A DNA stretch of 64,000 nt from Dirofilaria immitis (taxonomy: Eukaryota; Nematoda; Chromadorea; Rhabditida; Onchocercidae). The notes under the pieces are model-generated. The model did not search any database and had not been told where the DNA came from. It saw nothing but the letters and a program-made list of their open reading frames with translations. Position 1 is the stretch's first letter; every line of letters begins with the position of its first letter. Of the stretch, positions 13,469 through 27,200 are shown piece by piece. The stretch spans positions 3,968,001-4,032,000 of the forward strand of contig JAKNDB010000109.1 of NCBI GenBank assembly GCA_024305405.1, read 5' to 3'. The position numbers and the translations under genes were made by a program.

Positions 13469-16339
13469 ATGTGTATAGTATGCATTCTTCAGAGATGAAA
13501 AGAGACCTTGTAATCTTTTAAGCCAGTTAGTAGTACCAACCTCCATTTATGAATAGTCTGCAGTTCAAAGGATGATAAGCTTTATATTAGATTTCAGTAC
13601 ACTTAATGAAAAACACATCTGCGGAGCAGCTACCGTTCAGAATCTCTGTAAGTTATCTTACTTTGGTCAAATGCAGAGTAATGTTTCTTTATGTCAGTAA
13701 AAGAAACAGAATTTGTCTGTTTGAATTTTTATATTTCATTTTTATGCTCTCTCAGTTTACGTTTTCGTGTAATCGAGCATTTCATTCATGATCAATTCAA
13801 TGACTGGGTATAAGGTGCATATCATCATACATAAATTCTTGTGGTCTCATTCCAAGTTTTAATCCGTTATTATTTAGTTTCGCTATTATTATGAAACTAA
13901 ATCATGTTGAGAAATCGCCAGATTTGTCTGAGCTATCCAAAGTTTCATTCTTTTTTATTTAGACGTTTTTTAGATATCTAGCCGTTGATTCCAAAAACTG
14001 ATACTTCTCACTATTTTGATGTTATTCTTCTGGCGTTTCTTCTTCCTGTGATAAAACGTAAATATATTTTTGCTGCTTTCTCGAATTAGTAACAACAATA
14101 ACGTTATCCGCAGCTGCAGATTTCAACATTATTCAAGCGTGACTTAATAGTCAGAAATACTGCGTTTGGAATGAATAATTTCAACCAAAATCATTCATAA
14201 AATGTCGCCTTGCTGGCACCGTCAGTAAAACGTGTATTTTTCCAGAAGACTGAATGTACGTTGCTTTCTCTCCTACAATTTTGCAGGATAAACTAGCTAG
14301 TAATACTGATTTGTTTGAGAAGAGTCGTGTCAGATTGTGTTTTTAATAAAATAAAGTACTGTGAGGACATTACAAATAATGCGTCACTAAGATGGCAGTG
14401 TTTATTCATACGGACATAGTAATCAGGTTATAGATTGACCAGATGAGCTCTTACTTTTCACTCACTCAGTTTCTTCTTGCATTCACAGCTTCCTAAAACT
14501 ACTAATGTTCCATTTTAAAATCGTAGCAGAAAAGAAAAGGAACCATTATCTGCTTCAAGTGTTTCATAACAAACTAATGACGGTTTGTTATCCCAAGGGC
14601 ATGACAACGCGAAAGAGCATATCATAAAACAAAAAAAAAAAGGATCATGATAACGTCCAACAGTGCGCGGTTGGGTATGAATCACAGCGGAAAGATGTCA
14701 CTTTCTGAAGAGTGGCATGAATTACTGAAAGCACAACATTTGTCAAAATGAATTGTGGTTGTAATAAATAGTGCTTAATTGTAAGAGCCCATTTTACTAC
14801 AGCGGAAATACGCCAAAAATTACTGAAGAATGGAAACATCCGAGCAAAACAAAAGAAAAAAACATTAAAATGTGACGAAACAAAAACAGGCGGTGTTTTA
14901 AAATTAAAAAATAGTGAAATATTTTCAAACAGCACCAATAATTGAAGGAAGAAAAAACAAGTTGTATTAACAGTGATGACAAAATCGGTAAGGAATTTCG
15001 GAAATGATCACGATATTTATGCAATTTTGCCCTCCCGTTCTGCCATCCCGTTCATTATGATTCTTTTTTCCTTTTTTTCCTGAATAATTTTAATAATAAT
15101 AATAACAATAAAGGAAAAGTTAAGATGGACCAAATATATATTCTTCAGACAATTAATTGACAGTTTCATCTGGACGCTCTTACTACAAATAGAAAACATT
15201 CTGATTGTATGTCTAAAAGTGACACTTTTATATTTTGTCCATCTTCAAAGCAATTAAACAAAGAATTATACAAATAAATCAAAATATTTAGTAACAAAAG
15301 TCCAGAAACGAATACCACACAGCATGTACGTAGTGCAAATCATAGCAAATGAAGCCAACTTGTAATTCCAATAAATTGTAAACATTGATTATGAAGAATT
15401 TGGTGGATTTCAAATTTGATATTTTCTCACCAAAAATATCAAATGTCGCAGGATACAGCTGTTGGCACAATTTTAATAAGTAATAAAGGCGAAAGTTTAA
15501 GGCAAAATTAAAACAACAAAACCCCTAAAATAGTTCCAAACTGTTGTTTGGGAAGTACTACCAAAGTGCGGTCACTTGCATAAACAAAACAGGAGTAAGT
15601 ACCGAGAACAGTTATTCCCTTATTTTACATATAATAGTTTATAATCTGAACTATGCATGCGATAATTTCGTATCATTTTAAACTATAGAACCGACAAATA
15701 AAAATACTCACCTTTTCAAAATTTATTATTACCTTCCATGTCAAAGATGGAAGCCAAATATATAAGTAGTCTGGGACTCGAAAAGAATTTATCCCTAATC
15801 TGCTTTATCAACAATAACGAATAAAATAAAAACAAGTAAGAGTACAGAAATATGCACCTAAATCATGTGAGTACCACACAGATAACTTCCTGAATATTAT
15901 GAGATATAATAGAGAGGCATTAAGCTAAGTAAATCTGAGACAATAAGAAATGGAGTTATATGTGGAGACTCCCATTGCAAGTTAAATACAAAATAGAAAT
16001 AAATAAACAAATGATGTTTTCATTTAATTTTAAAGCACTGCATACATTATTGAGTATCACCTTTTCTCTAAATCGTTGTTCACTTTTTTTAATGCCAGTC
16101 GATTTGTGCATGAAGTGTGTATGAATTACTTTTTTTTAATGAAACGTCATAAAGATGGATACCAAATTAAATTTTTCTTGAAATACTTTTCATGATGTAT
16201 ACGAAGTTTACAGAAATCATTAGTGAATCTTTACCTATTGTCATTTAACAGTTATCCTTTTATGAGTTGGTAACCACTTTTTTTTCGTCGTTCTGTGATT
16301 GTCGCATAATAATATTATTGGCTCATTTTACCATTTCTT
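13469..16339. other. Intergenic region between convergent Ac45 and gon-1
   Basis: About 2.9 kb between two genes that point towards each other. It should hold both 3' untranslated regions. Open frames are under 100 codons (the longest is 14645-14938, minus) and Phe-rich, typical of A+T-rich non-coding DNA. No feature recognised. Confidence 0.55.
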
Positions 16340-18265
16340 TTATCCTACACCGATACTAGGATTCTGTTTATGGTCAATTTCTATCACCAAGCCCTTAAAC
16401 TTATCCGGACTACACTGACCACAATAACCACCGCAACGACCAAATATTCGTGCATTGTTCTGCAGCACATAATATTGTTTATAAAGCAATAAATGAAAAT
16501 ATTCTCAATACCCTAACAACATCGAGTTTGACCGATGAATACATTAAAGAAATATTTTGGTTATTACAAAAAAGTGTCTTGCGAAATTTCTACGCAGATA
16601 TAATGAGGCATATTACACAAATGGCTGTATTTAATGGCAATTCAGTTATTCCCAAGCGCTTATAAGATTCTTTATTTCATAATGAATTTAAATGATAAAT
16701 CTTATTATCGTTACTTTTCTGAACAAATTTATCTATATTCTATAAACAATTCTCATATTTTTATGATTCAGCAGTGCATACTTCGGAGGTCTTGCTTTAT
16801 TCATATCAGCGATATTCAATATGAGAATATACTGTAAGAACAATTCTAAAACTAACTATTACAGTTACGTGTTCGAGAATGTTTCCGAGTATTCTTTATA
16901 TATTTTGCATTTGCCAAAAAAAAAAAAAAAACAAAAATAAACATACATCAGAACGTTCGATTCTGGAACTTGTACGATGTCCTTGATCAACCCATCGAAG
17001 ATCGTCCATCACTCGGAGACCCGTTCCTCGTAAATCAATACCGAATTGACCCTGAAAAATAATTGAAACTTTTCAACTGAAAAGATTATTTTAGATACTG
17101 TGAACAATTGCCATAAACAATAAAATGATTGAAAAATGTTTTTTTTCCTTATTTAGAATTCAAGAAATGAAACCTGTGGGCAGTCAACAGCACTATAGCA
17201 ATCGCCAGCCGTTGCAAATGCTACTTCCTCACCATGCGATGTCGTTGCGAATGTATGGTCGTGGACTGCAATAAATCATTTTAAAATATATTGTTCTTCA
17301 GTGCTGGCTCTATTAACTTTATCTTTTGACTTTTCAGTATGATACTCTTAATGATTATTACGCTTATTCTAAGTTTATATCGATATACAACTATTTTGAA
17401 TGTCGACATGGTCATCTAATCTGATTAGGAAAGCAATGATTTTTTCTCAAATTTCGAAGTTATGAGATATTAATTATAAAAGAAGGAAATAAAGTTAGCA
17501 AAAAATAACATGATTCCAAAAAATAACATGATTCCATCTATTACCTTAAGGTTGAAAAAAGAAATATTCTACAAGAATGAAATAGAGTGGTCGTACATGA
17601 TAATTTATTGGATCAGAAAAAATAATCTACTGTTTATTTTCATATTATGAAGATCGACACGAATTTTTGAAAAACTTGAAAAGCCAGCACTTGCACTTCC
17701 ATCGTCTGTGCACATGCATGTGTCGTTACGTTGTCCATTATGAGGGCACGTAAATGGGTATAATAGTCTGAATGAAAACTAATTTTCAAATTACTATAGT
17801 TAGAAAATTATCATTTTATATACCTGTGTCCTTCCATTCAGTTGATGACTGGAAAACGAATATTTCAGATTTTTAGTCAAACCAACTACGAAAACTATTC
17901 AGTCATAACATGCATATGTGATGGTGTGAAAGTTTTCTGGTTCTGAGAACTAGAAAAATAATGAAATCTTTTAAAAGTTAATATTTTAATCACAATGGTA
18001 CTAAAAATGTAACATCTCAGCATTTACTCATAAGTACTTTTAGCATCAATTCATGCATAATTATCTGATTGGTAATACCTTTTCCCGTAAATTTCTGCAA
18101 AATTAGTTTCGCTGTTGAGATTGATATACGTTTTCGGTAGTGTTTCATTCATTAGATGGCAATAAACGGTAATGCGAAAACCTGCTACCAAAACGGTATA
18201 ATTGCCATCGATGCTATTTTCCTGCGCATAGTATGCTTTCAATTCTGCACAATCACCCGGTAAGC
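16340..18265 (-). other. gon-1: gon-1 exons 34-38: GON domain and C-terminus
   Basis: Exons 18079-18265, 17631-17767, 17174-17265, 16947-17051 and 16340-16459, joining in phase. Characteristic GON text includes [62 protein letters not shown] and the Cys-rich end [16 protein letters not shown]. The protein ends shortly after, at the TAA complementary to 16340-16342. This domain defines the ADAMTS9/ADAMTS20/GON-1 subgroup. Confidence 0.95.
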
Positions 18266-21200
18266 CTGGAATATATTACTAGCAGACTTAGATATGTGCA
18301 AAAATTGATAGCTGCATTTCTAAGCCTTTATGTGATTTGTAAAATTTTAACTAATTTCTAACTTAAACTCACCTCACATCGATTCAAAACAGCATATTTT
18401 AAAACTTAACATGATTTAAAACCAATAAATACGGTAAATTACCATACATTCAAATATATTTTGTACTTTCAAGTAATGTTATTATATCTTTCTATGCAAT
18501 GGCGTTTATGTTTATAAATGAACTTTTAATCTTACAATTCCTCAAGAAACAGCTTTCACGTCTTTTCGGTCTATCTCGACTTTGGTCACAAAGATCTCGT
18601 GATACCCGTTGGCCGTCTCTATCCAAACATCGTACACGACGTCTTCGATAACCTGGACCACAACTTGTTGAGCACTGCAATTCAATCGTAAATGAAAGAG
18701 TGTTTCGTTGATTTGATACATTCCTTTCACAATGTGTTATTTTGATACAAAAAGTACTTATGCTCATTCTTTTTAGGATTTTAGAACATAATTGTGCTAT
18801 TAATTTTTGATAATAACTAACAAATATTGGAGATTTGATTGTACCATCATAAGGGGATATTTAATGCAAGAAAATGGCGTACAAGTTATTCTGTTATTAA
18901 TGGATAAGAAATTCGAAATGAAAACTAATAAGCAAAAATAAAAGAAGAAACAATATCACCTGAGACCAAGGTCCAACAGACCAGCGATATTTAGCATCGC
19001 AAGGATTCATAGCACATTCCTTGCTAACCGATGGTCGAGTTAATCCATTACACATCCTCGATTGTACGTTTGGTTCTGCGATGGAACTATGATTCTGGCT
19101 ACGCACACGACATTCAATGCGGCGAAATTGGAATCCCATACCACACGTTTTAGAACACTGAAGAAATAAATATATCTTCAAAATAGTGCTTTTGAAAATG
19201 ACGCATCCATGTCACAATACCATCGATACTAATTTATCATTCAGCAAGTCATGGGTGCATAAAAGTTATATTTACGTGATCCATTAGTAGTCAAATGCTT
19301 ACATATTCAGACTTTGGACCGATACATTCATTACACATCGGTGTGCTGATAAAAATACTAGACTTTTAGACACTTTTTACCTTATCTCTACTAATCATTT
19401 TTTTCTCCCTCTATTCACAATTAAAAAATAATGAAAGTCGGACCGTATTCCAAGGACCAGGCACCCAATGATAGAAACAATCGGTAACAGGACACGAACG
19501 TGTCATCTCAGGTGCAGTTTTATTGTTGCACATTTTTGGCGCTGCACGCTTACCCAAATTGCTGACACAAAAGACACGACGATGTTGATCAGACTTTTTG
19601 CATGGATCAGTGCACTGTAATTTGAAATATATGTAATGTAAAAATAGAAACTTTTCAGATGAGAAAAAGAAACGATGGTGACGTTAAAAAAATAAGAATG
19701 TTCATTAGACGTCCCTGGATGTTTGTTCACTTTTAGAAATCCAGTGCATATTACTACTTACTGCTAATTATTGATTCCTAATCTATACATTTTTATTCAA
19801 ACATCTTACATCTTTCTGGTTATCAAAAATTCTTGTATTATTAAAATACTATGCAAATACGCGTCCGTACAAAAAGATTTTTGTAATTTCTTCTCATGGT
19901 CCACTAAATGCTGCATATGTGAGATCTGACACAGAAAATGAATAATTTCTAGAAAGCAAATATTTCCAACCCTGGACCATGGAGTAGCTGTCCAGTGATA
20001 TGCCGGACAAGATATTGTCATACATATCGAATTTTCCATAGGCTTCGGTAGCTTCGCACATTCTATATCTGGCAAGCGAATTCGCCGACCTTTCTGACAT
20101 GTTACTTCACGTATTCGTACTCCTCTACCACACGTCACTGAGCACTGCAAATAAGAATGTTACATAAATACAATAAATCCACGAGTGAATGTAAAGATTA
20201 CTTGAATGGATGGACGATCGACAAAAATAAATCTCAACTTTTGCATGAACAATATCTGTGAGAAGCTGCGATTTCAAATAATTTCCGCCTCAAAGGAGTA
20301 TTTGTAAAATTCATCAGATTATCGGGACTGTTATATCATTGATTGCAGTAGATTACCTATAAATCTTAAGATAGGAAGACAAAGCATTGGACATTAGCCT
20401 ACTGAAAAAACTCTAGATGCTAGCAGTGAAAAAGATTCTTTCTCATACATTTGCTACTTAATCGGTCCTGATATCAAACAAATCTTTAATTTCTGGTTCT
20501 TTGGACGTCGAAGCAAAGTACCAAAACTCTCACATCCAATGTGTAACAAAGACTGTCAGACTTCCACTAGTCGTATCTAGTCGTTCTTTCGTTGACTTCA
20601 TCTTGACTACATAAAAATCAAATTATAGAACAACAGTTTTTTTAACAGAATGATCTTGCATTTCATAATTGGTCTTCCAAGCGTTTTTGATATTCGGTAA
20701 AGACGGGTTATTTACAAATGTCAATAAGAGATAACAAAGTGACTTTTATGATTTCGAACGTGGATCTGACGAGAAATTTTGAAGCTATCCGATTTGATCA
20801 GCAAGAACTGGGGTTATTGATTTCTGAACAGACATATATCGAAGTCGACATTGAAAATTCTGTATCCGATTCATTTCATATTAATATTGATCTGACCATC
20901 TCTTTTCAAAGTTTTTTTTTTTTTAAATATAAATCGCTACATTAAGGTGGAATAAAAATAGTCGGTGGAATGATATTCATTGCTTCGAGTCCCCAGTTTT
21001 TCAAATGGCTGATGTTACATCTTATTGTTTAATTCGGCAATTTCAGGTTACACAGCAACCAAATATTCTAGACATAAACTAACGGTCTTTGACGACAGGT
21101 TCGAGCACATCTAGTAAATAAACTCTGAACTTCACGACAAGATATCACATTTTGAATACATCTAAAAAGTACATTCTTGACATCATTCACTCACCATTGA

Positions 21201-24200
21201 CCACTTTCCGGTCTTCCATCGTGGACAATGTGCCATTCGACAGCGATGTGAATCAATTGGCCGTTTTGCCAGATCACAATATTTAGATGCTACTGAATGA
21301 CTATGTGAATTAACGCATGATACAATACGTTTACGAACACCACGTCCGCATGTTGTTGAACACTGAAATACAAAAGCAAAACTATGGATGCTTCGAGAAA
21401 AAACAAACAAAATTAGCTGCAATAAATCAAGAGCATGCTGTTTAAATTTAAATCACTACATTTAGCTCAATTTTTGGTAATGAACTGAGCACAGCTCAAT
21501 TCTAGACAAACGTTGAAACAAAGATATTTCCTGGATAAACGCATTGCGAAGGGAATTATGTTAAAGGACTTATTAAATAAGCATAAATGATAGTGATATC
21601 TGGGATATCACCAAACATTATCATTATTTATTGTACATGATGACTCTGTTTACCCAAATGAACATATTTTGAAAAATTCGAAATCAAGTGCATAGATTGA
21701 AAGCATCATAATAGAAGCAGCAAGGAAGCTAAATAAGCCAAAATTGGTAAGTTTTTGTATTCTATTCTTGGAATAGAATTGAATACCAGAAATTCTAGCT
21801 TGCTAATCTAGGAATTGTGTTCTGATGTATAAGAGAACAGATCAGAATTGACAATAAATACAACTACAAAAGGATAAAGTAACGTAACAAAGGCATTAGC
21901 AGAGCCATAATAAATATTATGAATGGAATTTGGAAGATATGTTTGCTCATAAAATTTCGTTATATAAAAATATTAGATTAAGGAATGACGATGAAGCCAT
22001 GCATAAACGGCACACAACATTACAATTACTTGCATCCAGAAATTTAGCAATATCACAACCTCAAGCTAATTGATTACGTAAGTTAAAAACTTTTCAGGAA
22101 TAACATGAATAACTAAATTGTCGGGTCTTTTTTGCAAACTGTAGTTCGATTTTAATAGATGATTTTAACAAATGCAAGTCTTACCATTTATCTAATCATG
22201 TCAGAAATCATCCACCAAACGCAGAAAAACTTTTGAGATATTTTTTTTTTTGTATTCTTTATTGCCGGCTTAAAATCTTCCATCATTATCTGACAAACAG
22301 ATAATTAGATCATACTTATCTTATCAATCCAAAATTCAAGAGGATGACTGCAAGAACAAAGAATCGTAAGGTGAATTTTTTATATTTTAACAAATTTCGA
22401 AAAAAAAACCGAAATTCACTTTACAGATATAATAATAAGCAAATTCGTTTCATTCTTTTTATAAAAAATTAAAGAGATTCTGTTTGAAAGAGATAGAAAA
22501 AGTAACATGCACTAATAAATATTAAGTAAATAAAACTGAACAATATGCAATACAGAAAAGAATGGACAATCTAATGATATAAACTGATAAAATACTATTT
22601 ATGAAAAGAAAAAATGAAAAAAAATAAATGAATCAATACTGTTTTACGAAGCAAGTAGATTTTGCATAACTATTGCATTGGAATACCCGATTATCGCGAT
22701 TTCATTTTTATTTGCAATAATATTCCCGAAATAAAATAGTTCTCATCATGAAATCTTGGGAGTTTTGTCTAGTTTATACTAAACTCCTTATAAGATATTA
22801 AGTATGAGATGAACATCAAGCATCAATATCAAATTTCTAAACGATTTTTGTGGAATGGAAATCGAAAAATTAATGATGTTCTCTAGCGCGACTACAGAAT
22901 CATAATGTATAAAAATCACTTCTGTAACTCAACTTTATCTTTAAAGAAAGTTGCGAGATGAAGTTGGAATAGAGGAGACAGCAAACAGGATTTTCGGAAT
23001 AGATATTGGATCTAACAGAATTATTAATCTAAATATTTTTACTAAAAGAAAATTTTACCAATGACTAGCACTGTTGACTTAGTGAAGTAGAATGGCTTTT
23101 ATCAAACACTTCTATAAAAAAAAAAAGAAAATGCAAGCGATCCAATATTACCAGTTAAGATAATAAATTTATACAACGTATTATATGTATTCCTATATTT
23201 ATATCCATTTTGTTGTCAAAAAAAGAAAAAAATGACAAAAAGCGAGTAACGATGGAAGCATGATACTGGTACTGATAACATTCATTGGAAACACAATTTT
23301 GACAATTTCATTAATTGGATGAACTGTTCTTGAGCTTTTCCAGTTCTTAATTTTAATCTTCGATGACTAACTCAAAGGAAATTCATATACAATCTTTATA
23401 TTTTTCATGCAGCAATAACAAATGTGCATAGGGAATAGCATGGAAGTTGTGACATGCTCTCAAAGGCAGTGTCAAAAAGCTATATATGATCCATCATTGA
23501 TAAAGCGAAGGAAATGAAAGTTGATGAAGTGGTAGACAATAAGAGCCTGAACAAAATGGCAATAAAATGGCAGATGATGACGAAAATTGGAAAGCAGAAT
23601 TAAGTGATTCACAGAAATCAAATATAGGAATATGAATAATAACCTCAGAAACTGTATTTTATCTTTTACAAAATTATTTCGGAATAACGATCATGTTCTG
23701 AGAAAAGGAAATTTATCAATCTTTACGACTGAAGCCTAATCAAATCAATTGACTTTAATTCCGTCGTAAGATTTGGAAAACGGAAAAATTCCGGTAAAAT
23801 TAACGTAACATTTATGCCGAGAATGAACTACATGCAATACAAATGCGGTCAGCAACAGGAGAGTTCTAAAAGAATTAATTATCACATAAAAACTAAAAAG
23901 CATCATTATTATATTGGTACTGAGAGCAAATAGAATGAATCCATGATCCAAAATAGTCATTTTTGTCCACCTCGTTATTATATAAAATAACCTATTAATA
24001 GGTATGGATAACAGTTTAAACGATGCACAATTTAGGGATAGTTTGTGTAGATGAAAGAAAAAAAAATGAAAATGACAATTAGAGTTGCTCGTAACACGGA
24101 ACGACTGATCAAATTAGTGGTTATCGCTAAGTGTATCAGACAACAGCTTCTTGACGTGAACTGGGTATATTATACTTCATACAGCGCATGTGAGTATGTT

Positions 24201-27200
24201 GTTTCACTTCGTGGCCATTCATATGGATGAGCAATGCAAGTAAACAGTGAGATCAAGTAATGTAATATACTTATATGTCTATTCATTTGTCGTGTTCAAC
24301 AAGCACTGGTTATCGAGAGACATTTACAGCACCAGAAATGATAAGATAAAACAAGTACTGTAAGTGTAGCAAGCAAATGAAAAACAAAGAAGCAAAAGGA
24401 AAAAATTTGACTGAAATTTGGATACGTTATTTTCCATGTATTCTATGATATCTATGTCTACTTATACGTACCGAACTCCATTTGCCTGCATACCAGTGAT
24501 AATATTCATTTGTCACCGGTGTCACTTGGCATTCTACTTTATTACACTCCCGAATACTGGGCGGTTTTTCAGGTAGCAAGCATTCCGTATTTTGTACTCT
24601 TTCATGTGTTTTTCCATCTTCACACCAAACTGTACGTTTTTGCACACCGCCGCCACATGTTACTGGACACTGAAATTTATTTTCCAGCACATTGTTCAAA
24701 ATGAATTTTAAGAACAAAAAGAAAAATTTCTTCACATGACATAAAATGTGCTTGTTATCAATAAATTCATAAATCATTATTGGTATTTTTCTAAAAGATT
24801 ATCAGTTATTCTTTCCTGGATAGGTCGTTTTTTTTTTTTTAAACTTACAATCGAAATTATTAAACATTTAATTTCGTGTTAAAAATACATACATGAGACC
24901 AAGGTGACATCTGCCATACATTGGACACTTTTATACATTCTTGCTGATTACAACGCTCAAACTGATTCGGTTTATCTTCTTCGCTACAAAATTTGGTACT
25001 ACATGTAATCAAACGTCTCCGCCAACCAACACCACACGACACTGAACACTGAAAATTCTGGCCACACTTTATCGGCAACTGACAAATTGGAAGGATCGGA
25101 TTGATTCGAAGGACCGGTAGGAATTCAATAAATAGCCAGTATAAAAAAAAAGAAACAAAATTATTTAATGTACATAATTAATGACCTTTTCCCATTCTTT
25201 GGTAATCCATGATCCCAGAGGTGGTTCTCCCATTGGGCATGGATTCAAATTACACGATCTGATTGATTGCGGACGAATCGTTAAATCACAGTCTGTTTCC
25301 CGTGCTTGCTCATTACCCTCCATCGACTCACAGCTTACTCGACGATCTGTTGTTGCATGTACACCGCAAGTAACCGAGCACTAAATTTCCACTTTAAAAT
25401 TTTTATTCGAAAACTCAAAGAATATTGATTTATTACTTCTTTTGCATCAGTTCCATTCTTTTCAAGATCCTTTGCAATACTTGTCTCTGTGAACACTTAC
25501 CTTCCTTGAAGTATATTATATCTTAAACAAAACAACGATAGTTTCAAATTCTTCGTCTGATTACTAAAAATAGTCAAATTCATTGGTGATATCTATTAGC
25601 AAATTTTCCTATATATATTTTATGTCAACTATTGCTTGACGACAAGTGATATGATATGAAGTGCCTAGTTTCATTTACCAACGCTACAGTACTTTGAAGA
25701 GTAATCAGATTGGAAAAAACAGTGTGATATATACAAGTCGGTTTATTTTTATATAAGGATGTTTTCTTTGCAAAGATTTCAAAAAAAAGAGTAAATCAGA
25801 ATATACCGATTTCCACGGTCCAACAGTCCATTGCGCACATGGCTTAATCTGGCAGTATCGGTAGGTTTCAATGGGTTCCAGATGCTGGCAATATATATCG
25901 CTAAGGTCACGAACATGATCACGACACACTATAAGACGACGTTGCGTTCCATTTCCACATGTTCGCGAGCAGTCGGACCATGGCCCAATAGCCCATTTTG
26001 GCTTATTACTTATTGTACTGTCGATCACATTTTGTGTATATGCTTCGCAATTATCACGCTCACAGATCTTTTCTGTTTTTGGTCGTGTCGCCTACAAATG
26101 ATTTGTTTTTGACTAATTATAAAATTTATTTCCTTTTCTATTCTCAGAATCATCGACAACACAACTACGATTAAACGGTTTTATAGTTGGTATTATAGGT
26201 TTATTATCAGTACACGAGGAAAGGAGAAGGATGGCAGAGGTTAAGATGAAAGTTGCATTACTATGAAAATGACTACATAGGACAACCCTGAAAATACATA
26301 AGCCTGGTATTTTCTGAAAATGAAAGTAAGTAAAAATGCCAAAATATATAAGATCCTTTCCGCAAGAAAGACTAGATAACTATTCACCGTTCTCAATCTT
26401 CATTATTTGGTATAATGGAAAAGACTTACCATATCACATTCACTTTCGTGTACGATAGATTTCCCTCTTAAACACTGTACTGTGCGGATTTGTTGACCAG
26501 TACCACAAGTTACAGAACAGTGTGACCATGGAAGCATTTTCCATCTGGCGCAAGGTAGTAAGCTACAACATGAGAATTCTTAAATATGGCAATCCCTTCA
26601 GATATAAGCGAAGCATCAAGAAACAGTTTAACTACTTACCTACACTGCTCAATTTTTGCTACATGACTGTCACTACACAGTGAACCGTCAACAACTTGAT
26701 CACGATACATACATTCAACGTTCCTTTCCTTGATACCGATACCACATGAGACAGAACACTGAAAAGAATTTATATCTTTGTTCCTCTTTAATTAACAAAG
26801 TGAAAAAAAGTGCGGTTTAGATGAGAAGAGCAAGAGGAAAGTTTATATAATAAGTATGAATTACTTATCTCATAATAAATAAGATAGTGTAATTAAATAA
26901 TAGCTAATAGGAAAGTCTTTTTTTTTGATAAAACCCAGTCCAAAAATGGAATAATATGGAAAACATCAAAGAAAGGGAAACCTTAGTCCAATCAGATGTT
27001 CGCCAAAATGGACACGGCCCTTGATTACACGGTTGATGACTTTGCGGTCGAGTTTCACCCTGTATCAAGCATTGCTCATCAGCTACCTCATCACCATTAG
27101 CATCAATACAAGATACATGACGAGTTTTCCAACCGTCAAGGCATGACACCGAACATGTACTCCATGATCCAAGACGCCAACTGGGACATGCCACACGACG

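Noticed and set aside
15840..16340. Search for further gon-1 exons 3' of the GON domain
   Set aside because: The exon at 16340-16459 ends in a stop codon in the correct phase and at the place expected from C. elegans GON-1.
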